A stretch of DNA of 64,000 nt from Allonocardiopsis opalescens (GCF_003002095.1 NZ_PVZC01000001.1:930001-994000), one strand, 5' to 3'. Counted from the first letter of the stretch, positions 34,130 through 42,502 are shown. A program made the numbers and translations. The notes: a model not told the origin generated them from the sequence alone.

Positions 34130-34867
34130 ATGTCCGTGCGCGAGCTCGGTGCCCTCTCCGGCACCGCCGAGGCGGCCGACGGCTGGCTGCCGGGCTCGGC
34201 CATGCTCGACCCGGACGTGCTCCGCACCGCGCTGCGCAGCCACGAGCGGCTGTGGAAGGCCCCTGAGCACGTCGCCGCCGCCCTGTGGTGGAAGGCGTAC
34301 ACCTACTGGGTGGCGCTGGAGCCCGCCACCCGCTGGATGCGCACCGGTACCGGTGCCGAGGTCGGCCTCGACCACGTCGAGCTCCAGCTCGACTCCGACC
34401 TCCGCTGCGTGCGGCTGCGCCCGCCGGGCGGGCGCGGAACACCGCCCCCCGCCGCGCTGGCCGACGCCGAGGAGGGCCTGTCCGCCCTGGTGGAGGCGGT
34501 CGTCGTCCGCCACCTGGAGCCCGTCGGACGCACCCTGGCCGACGTCACCCGGCTGGGGGCCCGCGGCATGTGGGGCTCGATCATGTCCGGGCTCGCCTGG
34601 GCGCTGCTGGACGACGACACCGCCACCCTCGCCGACGTCGAGCGGCTGCTGGACGCGGTGCCCTGCCCCTACGGCCGCCTGGTCGACCCGGCCGAGCTGG
34701 TCTCGGCCGACGGCGCCGCCAAGCCCTACCCGCTCCGCCGCACCTGCTGCTTCTACTACCAGGTCCCCGGCGGCCAGGTCTGCCTCACCTGCCCGCTGCT
34801 CAGCGACGCCCAGCGCGACGAGATCACCGCTCCCGGCGGCCAGCACATCCGCCGCCCCTGCTCCTGA
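34130..34867 (+). CDS. fhuF: FhuF-type siderophore-iron reductase
   Basis: 245 residues ending with the FhuF [2Fe-2S] signature CC-x10-C-x2-C: Cys206, Cys207, Cys218 and Cys221 in CCFYYQVPGGQVCLTC. FhuF proteins reduce ferric hydroxamate siderophores in the cytoplasm, releasing Fe2+. This agrees with a hydroxamate product from the operon upstream and with import through the FecCD-type system. A GAGGAG site precedes the ATG at 34130. The N-terminal half is the poorly conserved helical part usual for the family. Confidence 0.92.
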   Translation: MSVRELGALSGTAEAADGWLPGSAMLDPDVLRTALRSHERLWKAPEHVAAALWWKAYTYWVALEPATRWMRTGTGAEVGLDHVELQLDSDLRCVRLRPPGGRGTPPPAALADAEEGLSALVEAVVVRHLEPVGRTLADVTRLGARGMWGSIMSGLAWALLDDDTATLADVERLLDAVPCPYGRLVDPAELVSADGAAKPYPLRRTCCFYYQVPGGQVCLTCPLLSDAQRDEITAPGGQHIRRPCS

Positions 34868-34934
34868 GGCTCCGGCGCGCGTCCGCTCCGCCCGCCCGTT
34901 CGGGCGCGCGGGCGCGCTCTGGCACAATCCAGGC

Positions 34935-35103
34935 GTGGACGCCCAGCTCATCGCGCTGATCGCCACCGCCGCACCTGCTCGCCTGGCGAGCGGTCCACGT
35001 GGTCCCGGCCGCCCGCGCCTCCGTCATCGAGGGCCTCAGCCGCTACCACCGCACCGCCTATGCGGGGTCGCCTTCCTGGTCCCCGCCGGCCGGCCGGGCG
35101 GCG
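34935..35103 (+). pseudogene. Frameshifted remnant of an SPFH/stomatin-like gene start
   Basis: Reading three frames in turn gives VDAQLIALIATAA, then LLAWRAVHVVPAARASVIEGLSRYHRTAYAG, then GVAFLVPAGRPGG, which together match the N-terminus of actinobacterial slipin/stomatin proteins (usually ...VRVVPQARAGVVERLGRYHRT..GLAFLVPFVDR). Two frame changes, near 34975 and 35062, break it, and the sequence stops matching at about 35103, just before the GNAT gene. A TGGCACAAT -10-like element 7-9 bp before the GTG suggests the gene was once leaderless. An intact but different SPFH gene lies at 36.0 kb. Confidence 0.6.
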
Positions 35104-35113
35104 CTCCGCCGCC

Positions 35114-35737
35114 ATGAGGACACCACAGGGGAGGACCACCATCACCGACGACCACGGGGTGCGCCCCGCCGTCCCCGCCGACGTGCCCGCGGCGGTGGAC
35201 ACCCTGGCGCGGGCCTTCGCCGACTACCCCTTCACCCGGCACGTGATCGCGGCCGACGGCCACGCCGAGCGGGTGCGCCGCTTCCAGGAGCTGTTCCTCA
35301 CCCGGGTCGGGATGGCCTACGGCCGGGTCTGGGTGGCCGGCGGCGGCCGCGCCGTCGCCGTGTGGACCACCCCCGAACGCGACCCGTCCCCGGGCTTCGC
35401 CGAGGTGGCGCCACTGCTGGACGGGCTGGCGGGCGAGCGCGCCGAGGCGATGCGGGCGGCGGAGGAGGCCATGGAGCCGCACCGCCCCCGCGAACCCGTC
35501 TGGTTCCTCGCCGCGGTGGGGGTCGACCCCGGCTCCCAGGGCCGCGGCCTGGGCGGCGCGGTGCTGCGCCCCGGGCTGGCCGCGGCCGAGCGGGCCGGGA
35601 TCCCGGCCTTCCTGGAGACCTCCAGCGAGCGCAACGTCGCCTTCTACCGCCGGCTCGGCTTCGAGCTCGCGGCCGAGGTCGAACTGCCGGGCGGCGGGCC
35701 GCGCACCTGGGCGATGCGGCGCCCGCCGACGGGCTAG
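35114..35737 (+). CDS. GNAT-family N-acetyltransferase
   Basis: 207 residues. The GNAT acetyl-CoA loop is VGVDPGSQGRGLGGAVL, followed by ETSSERNVAFYRRLGFEL, a classic C-terminal half. The N-terminal region (VRPAVPADVPAAVDTLARAFADYPFTRHV) is that of the large stand-alone class acetylating unknown small molecules. The ATG at 35114 is the only standard start near the domain; a GGGGAGG sequence lies just after it, before an ATC codon, which leaves the start slightly uncertain. It seems independent of the iron system. Confidence 0.82.
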   Translation: MRTPQGRTTITDDHGVRPAVPADVPAAVDTLARAFADYPFTRHVIAADGHAERVRRFQELFLTRVGMAYGRVWVAGGGRAVAVWTTPERDPSPGFAEVAPLLDGLAGERAEAMRAAEEAMEPHRPREPVWFLAAVGVDPGSQGRGLGGAVLRPGLAAAERAGIPAFLETSSERNVAFYRRLGFELAAEVELPGGGPRTWAMRRPPTG

Positions 35738-35747
35738 GGGCGGCCGG

Positions 35748-35978
35748 TCAGGCCGGCTCGGCCTCGCCGTCGGGTTTCGGGCGCTCCTTGGGCGGGCGGC
35801 CGCGGCGGGGGATCCTCCCGGCGTTGCCGGGCAGCCGCCCGGCGTCGGCCAGCGCGCGGCGCAGGACGAACTCGATCTGGGCGTTGGTGCTGCGCAGCTC
35901 GTCGGCGGCCCACCGCGCGAGGGCGTCGTGGACCGCCGGATCGAGCCGGAGCAGGACCTTCTTGCGCTCGGTCACCAT
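35748..35978 (-). CDS. Small ribbon-helix-helix (Arc-like) protein
   Basis: 76 residues: KKVLLRLDPAVHDALARWAADELRSTNAQIEFVLRRAL fits an Arc/MetJ-type ribbon-helix-helix, followed by a basic tail (RIPRRGRPPKERPK) with an AT-hook-like core. In actinobacteria this small protein is regularly encoded next to an SPFH-domain gene, as here (34 bp downstream). It may bind DNA and regulate the pair. It is not accompanied by a toxin gene. Confidence 0.8.
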   Translation of the reverse strand: MVTERKKVLLRLDPAVHDALARWAADELRSTNAQIEFVLRRALADAGRLPGNAGRIPRRGRPPKERPKPDGEAEPA

Positions 35979-36012
35979 CCTCCTCGGCGGGTGCCGCCAG
36001 GCGGCCGCCCGG

Positions 36013-36951
36013 CTACTGGTAGAGGGAGCCGGTGTTGACCACGGGCTGGGCGTCGCGGTCGCCGCACAGCACCACCAGCAGATTGCTCACCATGGTCGCT
36101 TTGCGCTCCTCGTCCAGGTCGACCACCTCGTGCTCGGCCAGCCGCGCCAGCGCCAGCTCGACCATGCCCACGGCGCCCTCCACGATCCGCTGCCGGGCGG
36201 CCACGATCGCGCCGGCCTGCTGGCGGCGGAGCATGGCGTGCGCGATCTCCGGCGCGTAGGCCAGGTGGGTGAAGCGGGACTCGATGATGTGCACTCCGGC
36301 CGACTCCACCCGGGCGGCGATCTCCAGCGAGAGCTTCTCGGTGATCTCGTCGGCGTTGTCGCGCAGCGAGAGCTCGCCGTCGCCGTGGGCGTCGTAGGGG
36401 TAGCTGTTGGCGATGTGCCGGACGGCCGTCTCGGCCTGGGTGCCGACGAACTCGACGAAGTCGTCCACCTCGAAGCTGGCCCGGGCGGTGTCCTTGACCT
36501 GCCAGACCACCACCGAGGCGATCTCGATCGGGTTGCCGTCGGCGTCGTTGACCTTCAGCGTCGCGGTCTCGTGGTTGCGGATCCGGGTGGACACCTTGTG
36601 CCTGCTGGTCAGCGGGTTCACGAAGCGCAGCCCGTCGAGTCGGATCGTGCCGGTGTAGCGGCCGAACAGCTGCACCACCCGCGCCTCGCCGGGGGCGACG
36701 TTGGTCAGCCCGCACAGCACGATGAAGCTGCCCACGGCGAGCAGCACCCCGCCCAGGATCATGGGCACGCCCAGGGCGGGCGCGTCGTTCGCGGCGGTGA
36801 CGATGCCCCACACCGCCACTCCGGCGCCGCCGATCAGCCCGAGCAGGCCGAGGCCCAGCACGGGGATGCCCGACGATCCGGTGATCAGCCGCTCGCGCAC
36901 CTGGGGGGCGGGCATCTCGACCGAGACGTCGACCTCGGGTCCCACACTCAT
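36013..36951 (-). CDS. SPFH domain (band 7) membrane protein
   Basis: 312 residues: two hydrophobic segments at about 30-55 and 60-85, then a prohibitin/band-7 domain ([68 protein letters not shown]) and a helical tail with [21 protein letters not shown]. Such proteins form oligomeric membrane scaffolds at the cytoplasmic face. It is the first gene of a leftward pair with the RHH protein. A GTGATATCAC palindrome sits at 37002-37011, 50 bp upstream, and could be its operator. Confidence 0.88.
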   Translation of the reverse strand: MSVGPEVDVSVEMPAPQVRERLITGSSGIPVLGLGLLGLIGGAGVAVWGIVTAANDAPALGVPMILGGVLLAVGSFIVLCGLTNVAPGEARVVQLFGRYTGTIRLDGLRFVNPLTSRHKVSTRIRNHETATLKVNDADGNPIEIASVVVWQVKDTARASFEVDDFVEFVGTQAETAVRHIANSYPYDAHGDGELSLRDNADEITEKLSLEIAARVESAGVHIIESRFTHLAYAPEIAHAMLRRQQAGAIVAARQRIVEGAVGMVELALARLAEHEVVDLDEERKATMVSNLLVVLCGDRDAQPVVNTGSLYQ

Positions 36952-37223
36952 CTCGCGTCCTTCCTGATCGGTGCCGCGGTACGGCGATATCTAATGTCAT
37001 AGTGATATCACATTTTCGCGGATCCGGTGCGATCGGCCCGGCGGCCGGGGTCGGCCAAGCGCTTGCCCGCGGCGGCGCGGAGGCGGGATCGTGTATTCCG
37101 GCTCGGAAGGGATTCGGCCGGTTTTCCCCGTTCCCGACCTTCGGTGCCGCCGAGCCGCAGACCACCATTGCCACCGAGATCCATTCACGTAGCCCCACGC
37201 ACGCGTGAGGTCAGGGGACCACC

Positions 37224-38678
37224 ATGACCCGTGCAGGGCAGCACGCCTCCACACCCCGAAGCCACGGGGCGACCACCCGGGGCCTGGACCACGTCGCCGG
37301 CTCAAGACTCGACGAGGGCCGCTTCGGCCGGATGTTCCGCCGGCTGCCGGCCTACCTGCCCGACGACGAGCGCATCGCCGCAGTCGCCGCCGTGATGGCC
37401 GAGCCCTCGCCGCCCGATCCGGCCGGCGACAACGACGCCATCCCGGCCGGATACACCTACATCGGCCAGTTCGTCGACCACGACCTGACCTTCGACCCCG
37501 TCTCCAGCCTGGAGCGGCGCAACGACCCCGACGCGCTCACCAACTTCCGCACCCCCAGGTTCGACCTGGACAGCGTCTACGGGCGCGGCCCGCGCGACCA
37601 GCCCTACCTCTACGACCAGGCCGACGGCCGCAGCCTGCTGGTCGGCGAGCACGACGACCTGCTCGACCTGCCCCGCAACGGCCAGGACACCGCCCTCATC
37701 GGCGACCCACGCAACGACGAGAACGTCTTCGTCAGCCACGTCCACCTGACGATGCTGCTGTTCCACAACCGCGTCGTGGCCCGCCTCGGCGACTTCCCCG
37801 AGGCCGCGCCGCAGGCCGGCGAGGACGCCTTCGCCGCCGCCCAGCGGGTGGTGCGCTGGCACTACCAGTGGGCCGTGGTGCACGACTTCCTCCGCCGGAT
37901 CGTGGGCGAGGACACCTTCGACGACGTGCTGCCGCGCGAGCCGCTGGTGCGCGGCGGGCGCGAGGTGGAGCGGCCCCGGCTGCGCTTCTTCAACTGGAAC
38001 CGGCAGCCCTTCATGCCGGTGGAGTTCAGCGTCGCCGCCTACCGCTTCGGCCACTCCATGATCCGGGCCGGGTACAAGCTGAACACCACCGTGCCCGGGC
38101 TGCCCGTCTTCACCAGCGAGCCGATCGGCGAGGCCGACCCGCTCAGCCACTTCGGCGGCTTCCGCCGGCTGCCCCCGTTCTGGCAGATCGAGTGGCGGCG
38201 CTTCTTCGAGATCGAGGGCAAGCGCGACCCCGACCTCCAGCCCACCCGGGCCATCGACGTCCACATCGCGCCCCCGCTGCTGGCGCTGCCGCCCGAGGAG
38301 GCGCCCGGCATGGCCTCGCTGGTCCGGCGCAACCTGGTGCGCGGCGCCCGCCTCGGACTGCCGTCCGGCCAGGCCGTGGCCAGGGCCATGGGCGTGGAGC
38401 CGCTGTCGGGGTCCGAGCTGGGCCTGCCCGGGCGCGGGCCGGCCCCGCTGTGGTACTACGTGCTGCGCGAGGCGCAGGTCCTGGCCGGCGGCCGCCACCT
38501 CGGCCCCGTCGGCGGCCGCATCGTCGCCGAGGTCTTCCTCGGCCTCCTCGCCGCCGACCCCTCCTCCTATCTGCGCACCGACCCCGGCTGGCGCCCCTTC
38601 CTCCCGGGCGCCGAAGCCGGTGACTTCACCGTGCCCGACCTGATCACCTTCACCGGCTTCGGCCTGGACGAGGTCTGA
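37224..38678 (+). CDS. Bacterial animal-type heme peroxidase
   Basis: 484 residues of the peroxidase-cyclooxygenase superfamily. Distal site GQFVDHDLTFD with His86, catalytic Arg in GDPRNDEN at about 163, and proximal heme ligand His277 in YRFGHSMIR. There is no signal peptide, so it may act in the cytoplasm. Short single-domain members are found in several bacteria and form the root of the family that includes human peroxidases; substrates (halide, tyrosine, fatty acid) are undefined here. The ATG at 37224 follows a TCAGGGGACC ribosome-binding region. No neighbour suggests a pathway; a hairpin at 38686-38717 ends the unit. Confidence 0.88.
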   Translation: MTRAGQHASTPRSHGATTRGLDHVAGSRLDEGRFGRMFRRLPAYLPDDERIAAVAAVMAEPSPPDPAGDNDAIPAGYTYIGQFVDHDLTFDPVSSLERRNDPDALTNFRTPRFDLDSVYGRGPRDQPYLYDQADGRSLLVGEHDDLLDLPRNGQDTALIGDPRNDENVFVSHVHLTMLLFHNRVVARLGDFPEAAPQAGEDAFAAAQRVVRWHYQWAVVHDFLRRIVGEDTFDDVLPREPLVRGGREVERPRLRFFNWNRQPFMPVEFSVAAYRFGHSMIRAGYKLNTTVPGLPVFTSEPIGEADPLSHFGGFRRLPPFWQIEWRRFFEIEGKRDPDLQPTRAIDVHIAPPLLALPPEEAPGMASLVRRNLVRGARLGLPSGQAVARAMGVEPLSGSELGLPGRGPAPLWYYVLREAQVLAGGRHLGPVGGRIVAEVFLGLLAADPSSYLRTDPGWRPFLPGAEAGDFTVPDLITFTGFGLDEV

Positions 38679-38685
38679 GCCCCGC

Positions 38686-38717
38686 CTCCCGCCGCCCCCG
38701 GCCCGGGGCGGCGGGAG
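38686..38717 (+). terminator. 12-bp stem hairpin after the peroxidase gene
   Basis: CTCCCGCCGCCC (38686-38697) pairs with 38706-38717, starting 8 bp after the peroxidase stop. No T-run. Confidence 0.6.
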
Positions 38718-38777
38718 TCCCGGCCCGCGGACCCAGCGTCTACAGTGCGGGGAGAGGCGGAGCGGAAGGCGGGTGCG

Positions 38778-39137
38778 GTGCCGGTACCAGCGGAGGTGCG
38801 CGAGCGGCTGCGCGCCTTCCTGCCCGAGGGCGCCCGGATGCGCTACGTCTGCCCCATCGCCCTGGCCGGCGGCTCGGCGTGCCTCTACCTGGTCGTCGCC
38901 GACTCCATGATCACCCTGGTCTCCACCCGGCTGCTCCGCCCCTCGGAGCCGGACGCGGTCTGGTCGGTGTACCCGCGCCGCGTCCGGCTCGGCCCCGTCG
39001 AGACCGGCTCCACCCCCATGTTCCGGCTCGGCGAGTACTGGTACGAGATCGACGACGAGTACATCGCCGTCATCAGCGCCGCCGACGCCGAACTCGGCAC
39101 CGCCGCACTCCCCGACGACCCCTTCCCGGACGGCTGA
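38778..39137 (+). CDS. Conserved small hypothetical protein
   Basis: 119 residues without cysteine-rich or catalytic signatures: a mixed alpha/beta domain (RMRYVCPIALAGGSACLYLVVADSMITLVSTRL, FRLGEYWYEIDDEYIAVIS). The GTG at 38778 has GGAAGG at suitable spacing, preferred to the GTG at 38745. A TACAGT -10-like element lies around 38740-38745. I do not recognise a function; similar small proteins are common in actinomycetes. Confidence 0.65.
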   Translation: MPVPAEVRERLRAFLPEGARMRYVCPIALAGGSACLYLVVADSMITLVSTRLLRPSEPDAVWSVYPRRVRLGPVETGSTPMFRLGEYWYEIDDEYIAVISAADAELGTAALPDDPFPDG

Positions 39138-39216
39138 ACCGGCCGGGAAGCCCCATTGATCGTTTCGCTGGCGCGTGCGCGCCCCCGCGCGGGCGGTCCC
39201 GGGTGACAATGGCCCC

Positions 39217-40269
39217 ATGACCGGCATCCGCGCGCTCACCGTCCACCCGGGCCAGGCCGGGACGCTCCGGGTCGAGGAGGTGCCCGAACCCCGGCCGGGC
39301 CCGGGCGAGCTGCTGGTCGACGCGCTCGCGCTCGGCGTGTGCGGAACCGACCGCGAGATCGCCGACGGGCTGTTCGGCGCCCCGCCGCCCGGCGCCGACC
39401 GGCTGGTGATCGGGCACGAATCGCTGGGCCGGGTCGCCTCCGCGCCGCCCGACAGCGGCTTCGCCCAGGGCGATCTGGTCGTCGGCGTGGTGCGCCGGCC
39501 CGATCCGGTGCCCTGCGGCCCGTGCGGGCAGGGCCAGTTCGACATGTGCCGCAACGGCCGCTACACCGAGCGCGGCATCACCGGCCACCACGGCTTCGGC
39601 GCGCAGCGCTGGACCGTGGAGGCCGACTACGCCGTCCGGCTGGACCCGGAGTTGGAGCGCGTCGGCGTGCTGCTCGAACCGACCACCATCGTGGCCAAGG
39701 CCTGGGACCAGATCGAGCGGATCGGCGCGCGCGCCTGGTTCGAACCGCGCCGGGTGCTGGTCGCCGGGGCCGGCCCGATCGGGCTGCTCGCCGCGCTGCT
39801 CGGCCGACAGCGCGGCCTGGACTGCCACGTCCTGGACCGGGTCGACTCCGGCCGCAAACCCGAACTGGTGGCCGCCCTCGGCGCCACCTACCACACCGGC
39901 GGGCTGGCCGAGGTCGCCCGCGCCGTGCGGCCCGACGTGGTCATCGAGGCGACCGGCGTGGCCCGGCTCGTGGTCGACGCGATGCACGCCCCGGCCGGCA
40001 CCGGCATCGCCTGCCTGCTCGGCGTCTCACCCGACGAGACCTTCCCCGTCGACATCGGCGCCGTCAACGGCGACATGGTGCGGCTGAACTCGGTGGTGTT
40101 CGGCTCCGTCAACGCCAACCTGCACCACTACGCGCTCGCCGTCCGCGCCCTCGCCGCCGCCGACCGCGCCTGGCTGGAGGGCATGATCACCCGTCGGCTG
40201 CCCCTGGACCGAGCCGCGGAGGCGTTCCACCCGGCCGACGACGAGGTCAAGGTCGTCATCGACCTGTGA
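39217..40269 (+). CDS. Glucose 1-dehydrogenase-like zinc alcohol dehydrogenase
   Basis: 350 residues of the medium-chain dehydrogenase family. Catalytic-zinc ligands lie in GVCGTDREI (Cys) and IGHES (His-Glu), structural-zinc cysteines in PCGPCGQGQFDMCRNG, and the NAD(P) Rossmann motif is VAGAGPIGLLAALL. The sequence GITGHHGFGAQ and LEPTTIVAKAWDQIERIG is typical of archaeal-type glucose dehydrogenases that oxidise aldoses at C1 with NADP. It stands alone between unrelated genes. Other sugars or polyols are possible substrates. Confidence 0.88.
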   Translation: MTGIRALTVHPGQAGTLRVEEVPEPRPGPGELLVDALALGVCGTDREIADGLFGAPPPGADRLVIGHESLGRVASAPPDSGFAQGDLVVGVVRRPDPVPCGPCGQGQFDMCRNGRYTERGITGHHGFGAQRWTVEADYAVRLDPELERVGVLLEPTTIVAKAWDQIERIGARAWFEPRRVLVAGAGPIGLLAALLGRQRGLDCHVLDRVDSGRKPELVAALGATYHTGGLAEVARAVRPDVVIEATGVARLVVDAMHAPAGTGIACLLGVSPDETFPVDIGAVNGDMVRLNSVVFGSVNANLHHYALAVRALAAADRAWLEGMITRRLPLDRAAEAFHPADDEVKVVIDL

Positions 40270-40350
40270 GCCGCCTCAGGGTGCCGTTTCGCCCTGGAGG
40301 CGCCGGGTAGCGGCCGCGGCGACCTGCGAGCCGACCCCGAGGAGTCCTGA

Positions 40351-40689
40351 ATGACCGGCACCGTGCGGCCCGACGACATCTGGGAGCTGGCCAGGTCGGG
40401 GATGGAGACCCCGACCCTCTCCTACGACACGTCGAGCCGCCAGGTCCTGGTGCTCCCCAACGCCTACGACGAGAACCGGGACCCGCTCGGCGGCCCCCTG
40501 CTGGAGGAGAGCCCGGAGAGCGGCCGCTACCTGGTGCTGCTGACCCTGCCCGAACTGGTCGCCCGGGTGGCCCCCGGCGAGCTGGACGCCGAGAGCGCCC
40601 GGCGGATCGCCGACGAGATCAACGCGAGCGCCCCCTGGGAGGCGCCGCCCGAGGACCGCTGGCTGCCGATCGCCTCCTATGGCGGATGA
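40351..40689 (+). CDS. Hypothetical protein upstream of topoisomerase IB
   Basis: 112 residues, acidic, no motif that I recognise (VRPDDIWELARSG, LLTLPELVARVAPGELDAESARRIADEINAS). A GAGGAG site precedes the ATG at 40351, and the gene overlaps the topoisomerase start by 11 bp, so it is translated as the first gene of that pair. Function unknown. Confidence 0.7.
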   Translation: MTGTVRPDDIWELARSGMETPTLSYDTSSRQVLVLPNAYDENRDPLGGPLLEESPESGRYLVLLTLPELVARVAPGELDAESARRIADEINASAPWEAPPEDRWLPIASYGG

Positions 40690-41752
40690 CCGCGACCGGG
40701 CCGCCGACGCGCCCCGCGAGCTCGCGCGGGCGGGACTGCGGCCCAGCTCCCCCGACGAACCCGGCTACACGCGCCGCCGCCACGGGCGCGGCTTCCGCTA
40801 CTTCGCCCCCGACGGCCGCGCCGTCACCGACCACGAGACCAAGGCGCGGCTGAAGGACCTGGTCATCCCACCCGCGTGGACCGAGGTGTGGATCTGCGTC
40901 GAACCCGACGGGCACGTCCAGGCCGTCGGCACCGACGACGCCGGGCGGCGCCAGTACCTCTACCACCCCCGGTGGCGGGCGCTGCGCGACCGCGCCAAGC
41001 ACGACCGGGTGCTGGACTTCGCCGAGCGGCTGCCCGAGGTGCGCGAGCGGGTGGCGGCCGGCCTCGACCAGGGCGGCCTGGGCCCCGAGCGGGTGCTGGC
41101 GGGCTCGATCCGCCTGGTCGACCTCGGCTTCTTCCGCTCCGGCGGCGAAAGCTACGCCGACGAGAACGACACCTACGGCGTCGCCACGCTGCTGCGCGAG
41201 CACGTCAGCTGCACCAGGGGGCGGGTCGTCTTCGACTACCCCGCCAAGGGCGGTCGGCGCCGCGAGGTCGAGCTGGCCGACGACCGGCTGTGCGCCCTGG
41301 TGACCGCGCTGAAGCGGCGGCGCGCGCCGGGCCCCGAACTGCTCGCCTACCGGGTGCCCGGCGGCTGGCACGACGTGCGCTCCGAGGACGTCAACGGCTA
41401 CCTGCGCGAACTGGCCGGACCCAAGGCGAGCGTGAAGGACTTCCGCACCTGGCACGCGACCGTCCTCGCCGCGGTCGGCGTCGCCGTCTCCACCGACGTG
41501 CCGCGCGACTCGGCGGGCCGGCAGCGCGCCGAGGCGCGGGTGGTGTCAGAGGTGGCGGAGTACCTCGGCAACACCCCGGCCGTGGCCCGCGCCTCCTACA
41601 TCGACCCCCGCGTCTTCGAGCTGTACCGGCGGGGCGTCACCATCCGGTCGAAACTTCCGAAACTGGCCGCCGACGCCTCCTTCGGCGAGCTGTCCACCGG
41701 CGGCCCGGTGGAGGACGCCGTGCGCACCATGCTCCGCCGGGCCCGGGACTGA
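40679..41752 (+). CDS. Type IB DNA topoisomerase (poxvirus-like)
   Basis: 357 residues: an N-terminal clamp (PGYTRRRHGRGFRYFAPDG, LVIPPAWTEVWICVEPDGH) and the tyrosine-recombinase-like catalytic domain with SIRLVDLGFFRSGGESYADEN, Arg256 and His259 in KDFRTWHAT, and the nucleophile Tyr307 in RASYIDP. Length and motifs match bacterial TopIB, which relaxes supercoils by nicking one strand with a 3'-phosphotyrosine. All catalytic residues are visible. It overlaps a small hypothetical gene upstream. Confidence 0.93.
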   Translation: MADDRDRAADAPRELARAGLRPSSPDEPGYTRRRHGRGFRYFAPDGRAVTDHETKARLKDLVIPPAWTEVWICVEPDGHVQAVGTDDAGRRQYLYHPRWRALRDRAKHDRVLDFAERLPEVRERVAAGLDQGGLGPERVLAGSIRLVDLGFFRSGGESYADENDTYGVATLLREHVSCTRGRVVFDYPAKGGRRREVELADDRLCALVTALKRRRAPGPELLAYRVPGGWHDVRSEDVNGYLRELAGPKASVKDFRTWHATVLAAVGVAVSTDVPRDSAGRQRAEARVVSEVAEYLGNTPAVARASYIDPRVFELYRRGVTIRSKLPKLAADASFGELSTGGPVEDAVRTMLRRARD

Positions 41753-41761
41753 CGCCGCGCG

Positions 41762-42217
41762 TCAGGAGGGGGCGTCAGGGTCGCCGCCGGCGGCCTCGCG
41801 GGCGGGGTGGCGCGGGGACGGAGGGTCGGGCGCCAGGCCGCCGTCGGGGGCGATGTGCGCGAAGATCTGCTGCACCAGGGTGAGGACGTGGGGGTCCTCG
41901 ACGGCGTAGATCTGGTGGCGGCCCACCCGGCGCGCCGTCACCAGCCCGGCCAGCCGCAGCTTGGCGAGGTGCTGGCTGACCGCGGCGACGGTGGCGCCGG
42001 TGCGCTCGGCCAGCGTGCCGACGTCGCACTCGTGCCGGGCCAGGATCCAGACCAGGTGCAGGCGGGTGGGCGCGGCCAGCAGCCCGAAGGTGTTGGCTGC
42101 GGCCCGCAGCTGCGGCGGGGTGACCTCGGGCTCGACGGGCGGCACCGGCACCTGCGGCGCGGCGGGCGGCCCGGGCTCGGGCGGTGCGCTGGGTTCGGAC
42201 GACCGGGGATCCGTCAT
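41762..42217 (-). CDS. ArsR/SmtB-family metal-responsive repressor
   Basis: 151 residues. Winged helix AAPTRLHLVWILARHECDVGTLAERTGATVAAVSQHLAKLRLAGLVTARRVGRH, with HECDV in the helix that holds metal ligands in some members. The last helix DPHVLTLVQQIFAH carries Asp and His at SmtB alpha-5 positions and a His eleven residues further, three of the four ligands of the zinc site (the final Glu is Pro). It may sense Zn, Co, Ni or Mn. Divergent from the Mn-riboswitch/GDT1 unit, whose promoter region holds TTGCGCAATCGATTGACAA, a likely operator. I start it at the ATG at 42217; its ends are Pro/Ala-rich. Confidence 0.85.
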   Translation of the reverse strand: MTDPRSSEPSAPPEPGPPAAPQVPVPPVEPEVTPPQLRAAANTFGLLAAPTRLHLVWILARHECDVGTLAERTGATVAAVSQHLAKLRLAGLVTARRVGRHQIYAVEDPHVLTLVQQIFAHIAPDGGLAPDPPSPRHPAREAAGGDPDAPS

Positions 42218-42298
42218 GTCCCTGCCGATTCTTCCCGATGCGGGCGGACGGCGCGACACCCGGTGGCCCAAGCCACATCACATCACTTGCGCAATCGA

Positions 42299-42326
42299 TT
42301 GACAATGGAGTGAAGATCGCTAGGCT
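42299..42326 (+). promoter_or_regulatory. Sigma-70-like promoter of the riboswitch-GDT1 transcript
   Basis: TTGACA (42299-42304), a 16 bp spacer and TAGGCT (42321-42326) place a start near 42333, just before the riboswitch. Overlapping dyad TTGCGCAATCGATTGACAA (42287-42305) partly covers the -35 and could be the ArsR site. Confidence 0.7.
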
Positions 42327-42337
42327 GGCGGGTGTTG

Positions 42338-42467
42338 GCGAAGGGGAGTAGCCCGTAAGCCCGCCGGTCGACACACTGAGGTCCGCGGACCTCCGGCCGC
42401 GGCGCCCGCGTGAGCGGGTGGGCGAGACCTTCGACCTTGGCAGTCAGCTGCCGGGTCGGAGTCTCGC
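42338..42467 (+). ncRNA. yybP-ykoY manganese riboswitch with expression platform
   Basis: Hallmark bases of the family flank a GC-rich paired core: GCGAAGGGGAGTAGC on the 5' side (42338-42352) and GTGGGCGAGACCTTCGACC (about 42418-42436) on the 3' side. The aptamer binds Mn2+. Just downstream GGTCGGAGTCTCGC (42454-42467) is nearly complementary to GCGAGACCTTCGACC of the aptamer 3' strand, so the two structures exclude each other; the alternative helix would be broken when Mn2+ stabilises the aptamer. The GDT1 start lies 36 bp further on. Confidence 0.8.
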
Positions 42468-42502
42468 GCGCCCCGTCCCGGCCCGAGCCGGAAGTCTCCC
42501 CC

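Noticed and set aside
34130-35737. Idea that the GNAT at 35114 belongs to the siderophore pathway
   Set aside because: It is separated by a decayed gene, lacks an iron box, and is of a general GNAT type.
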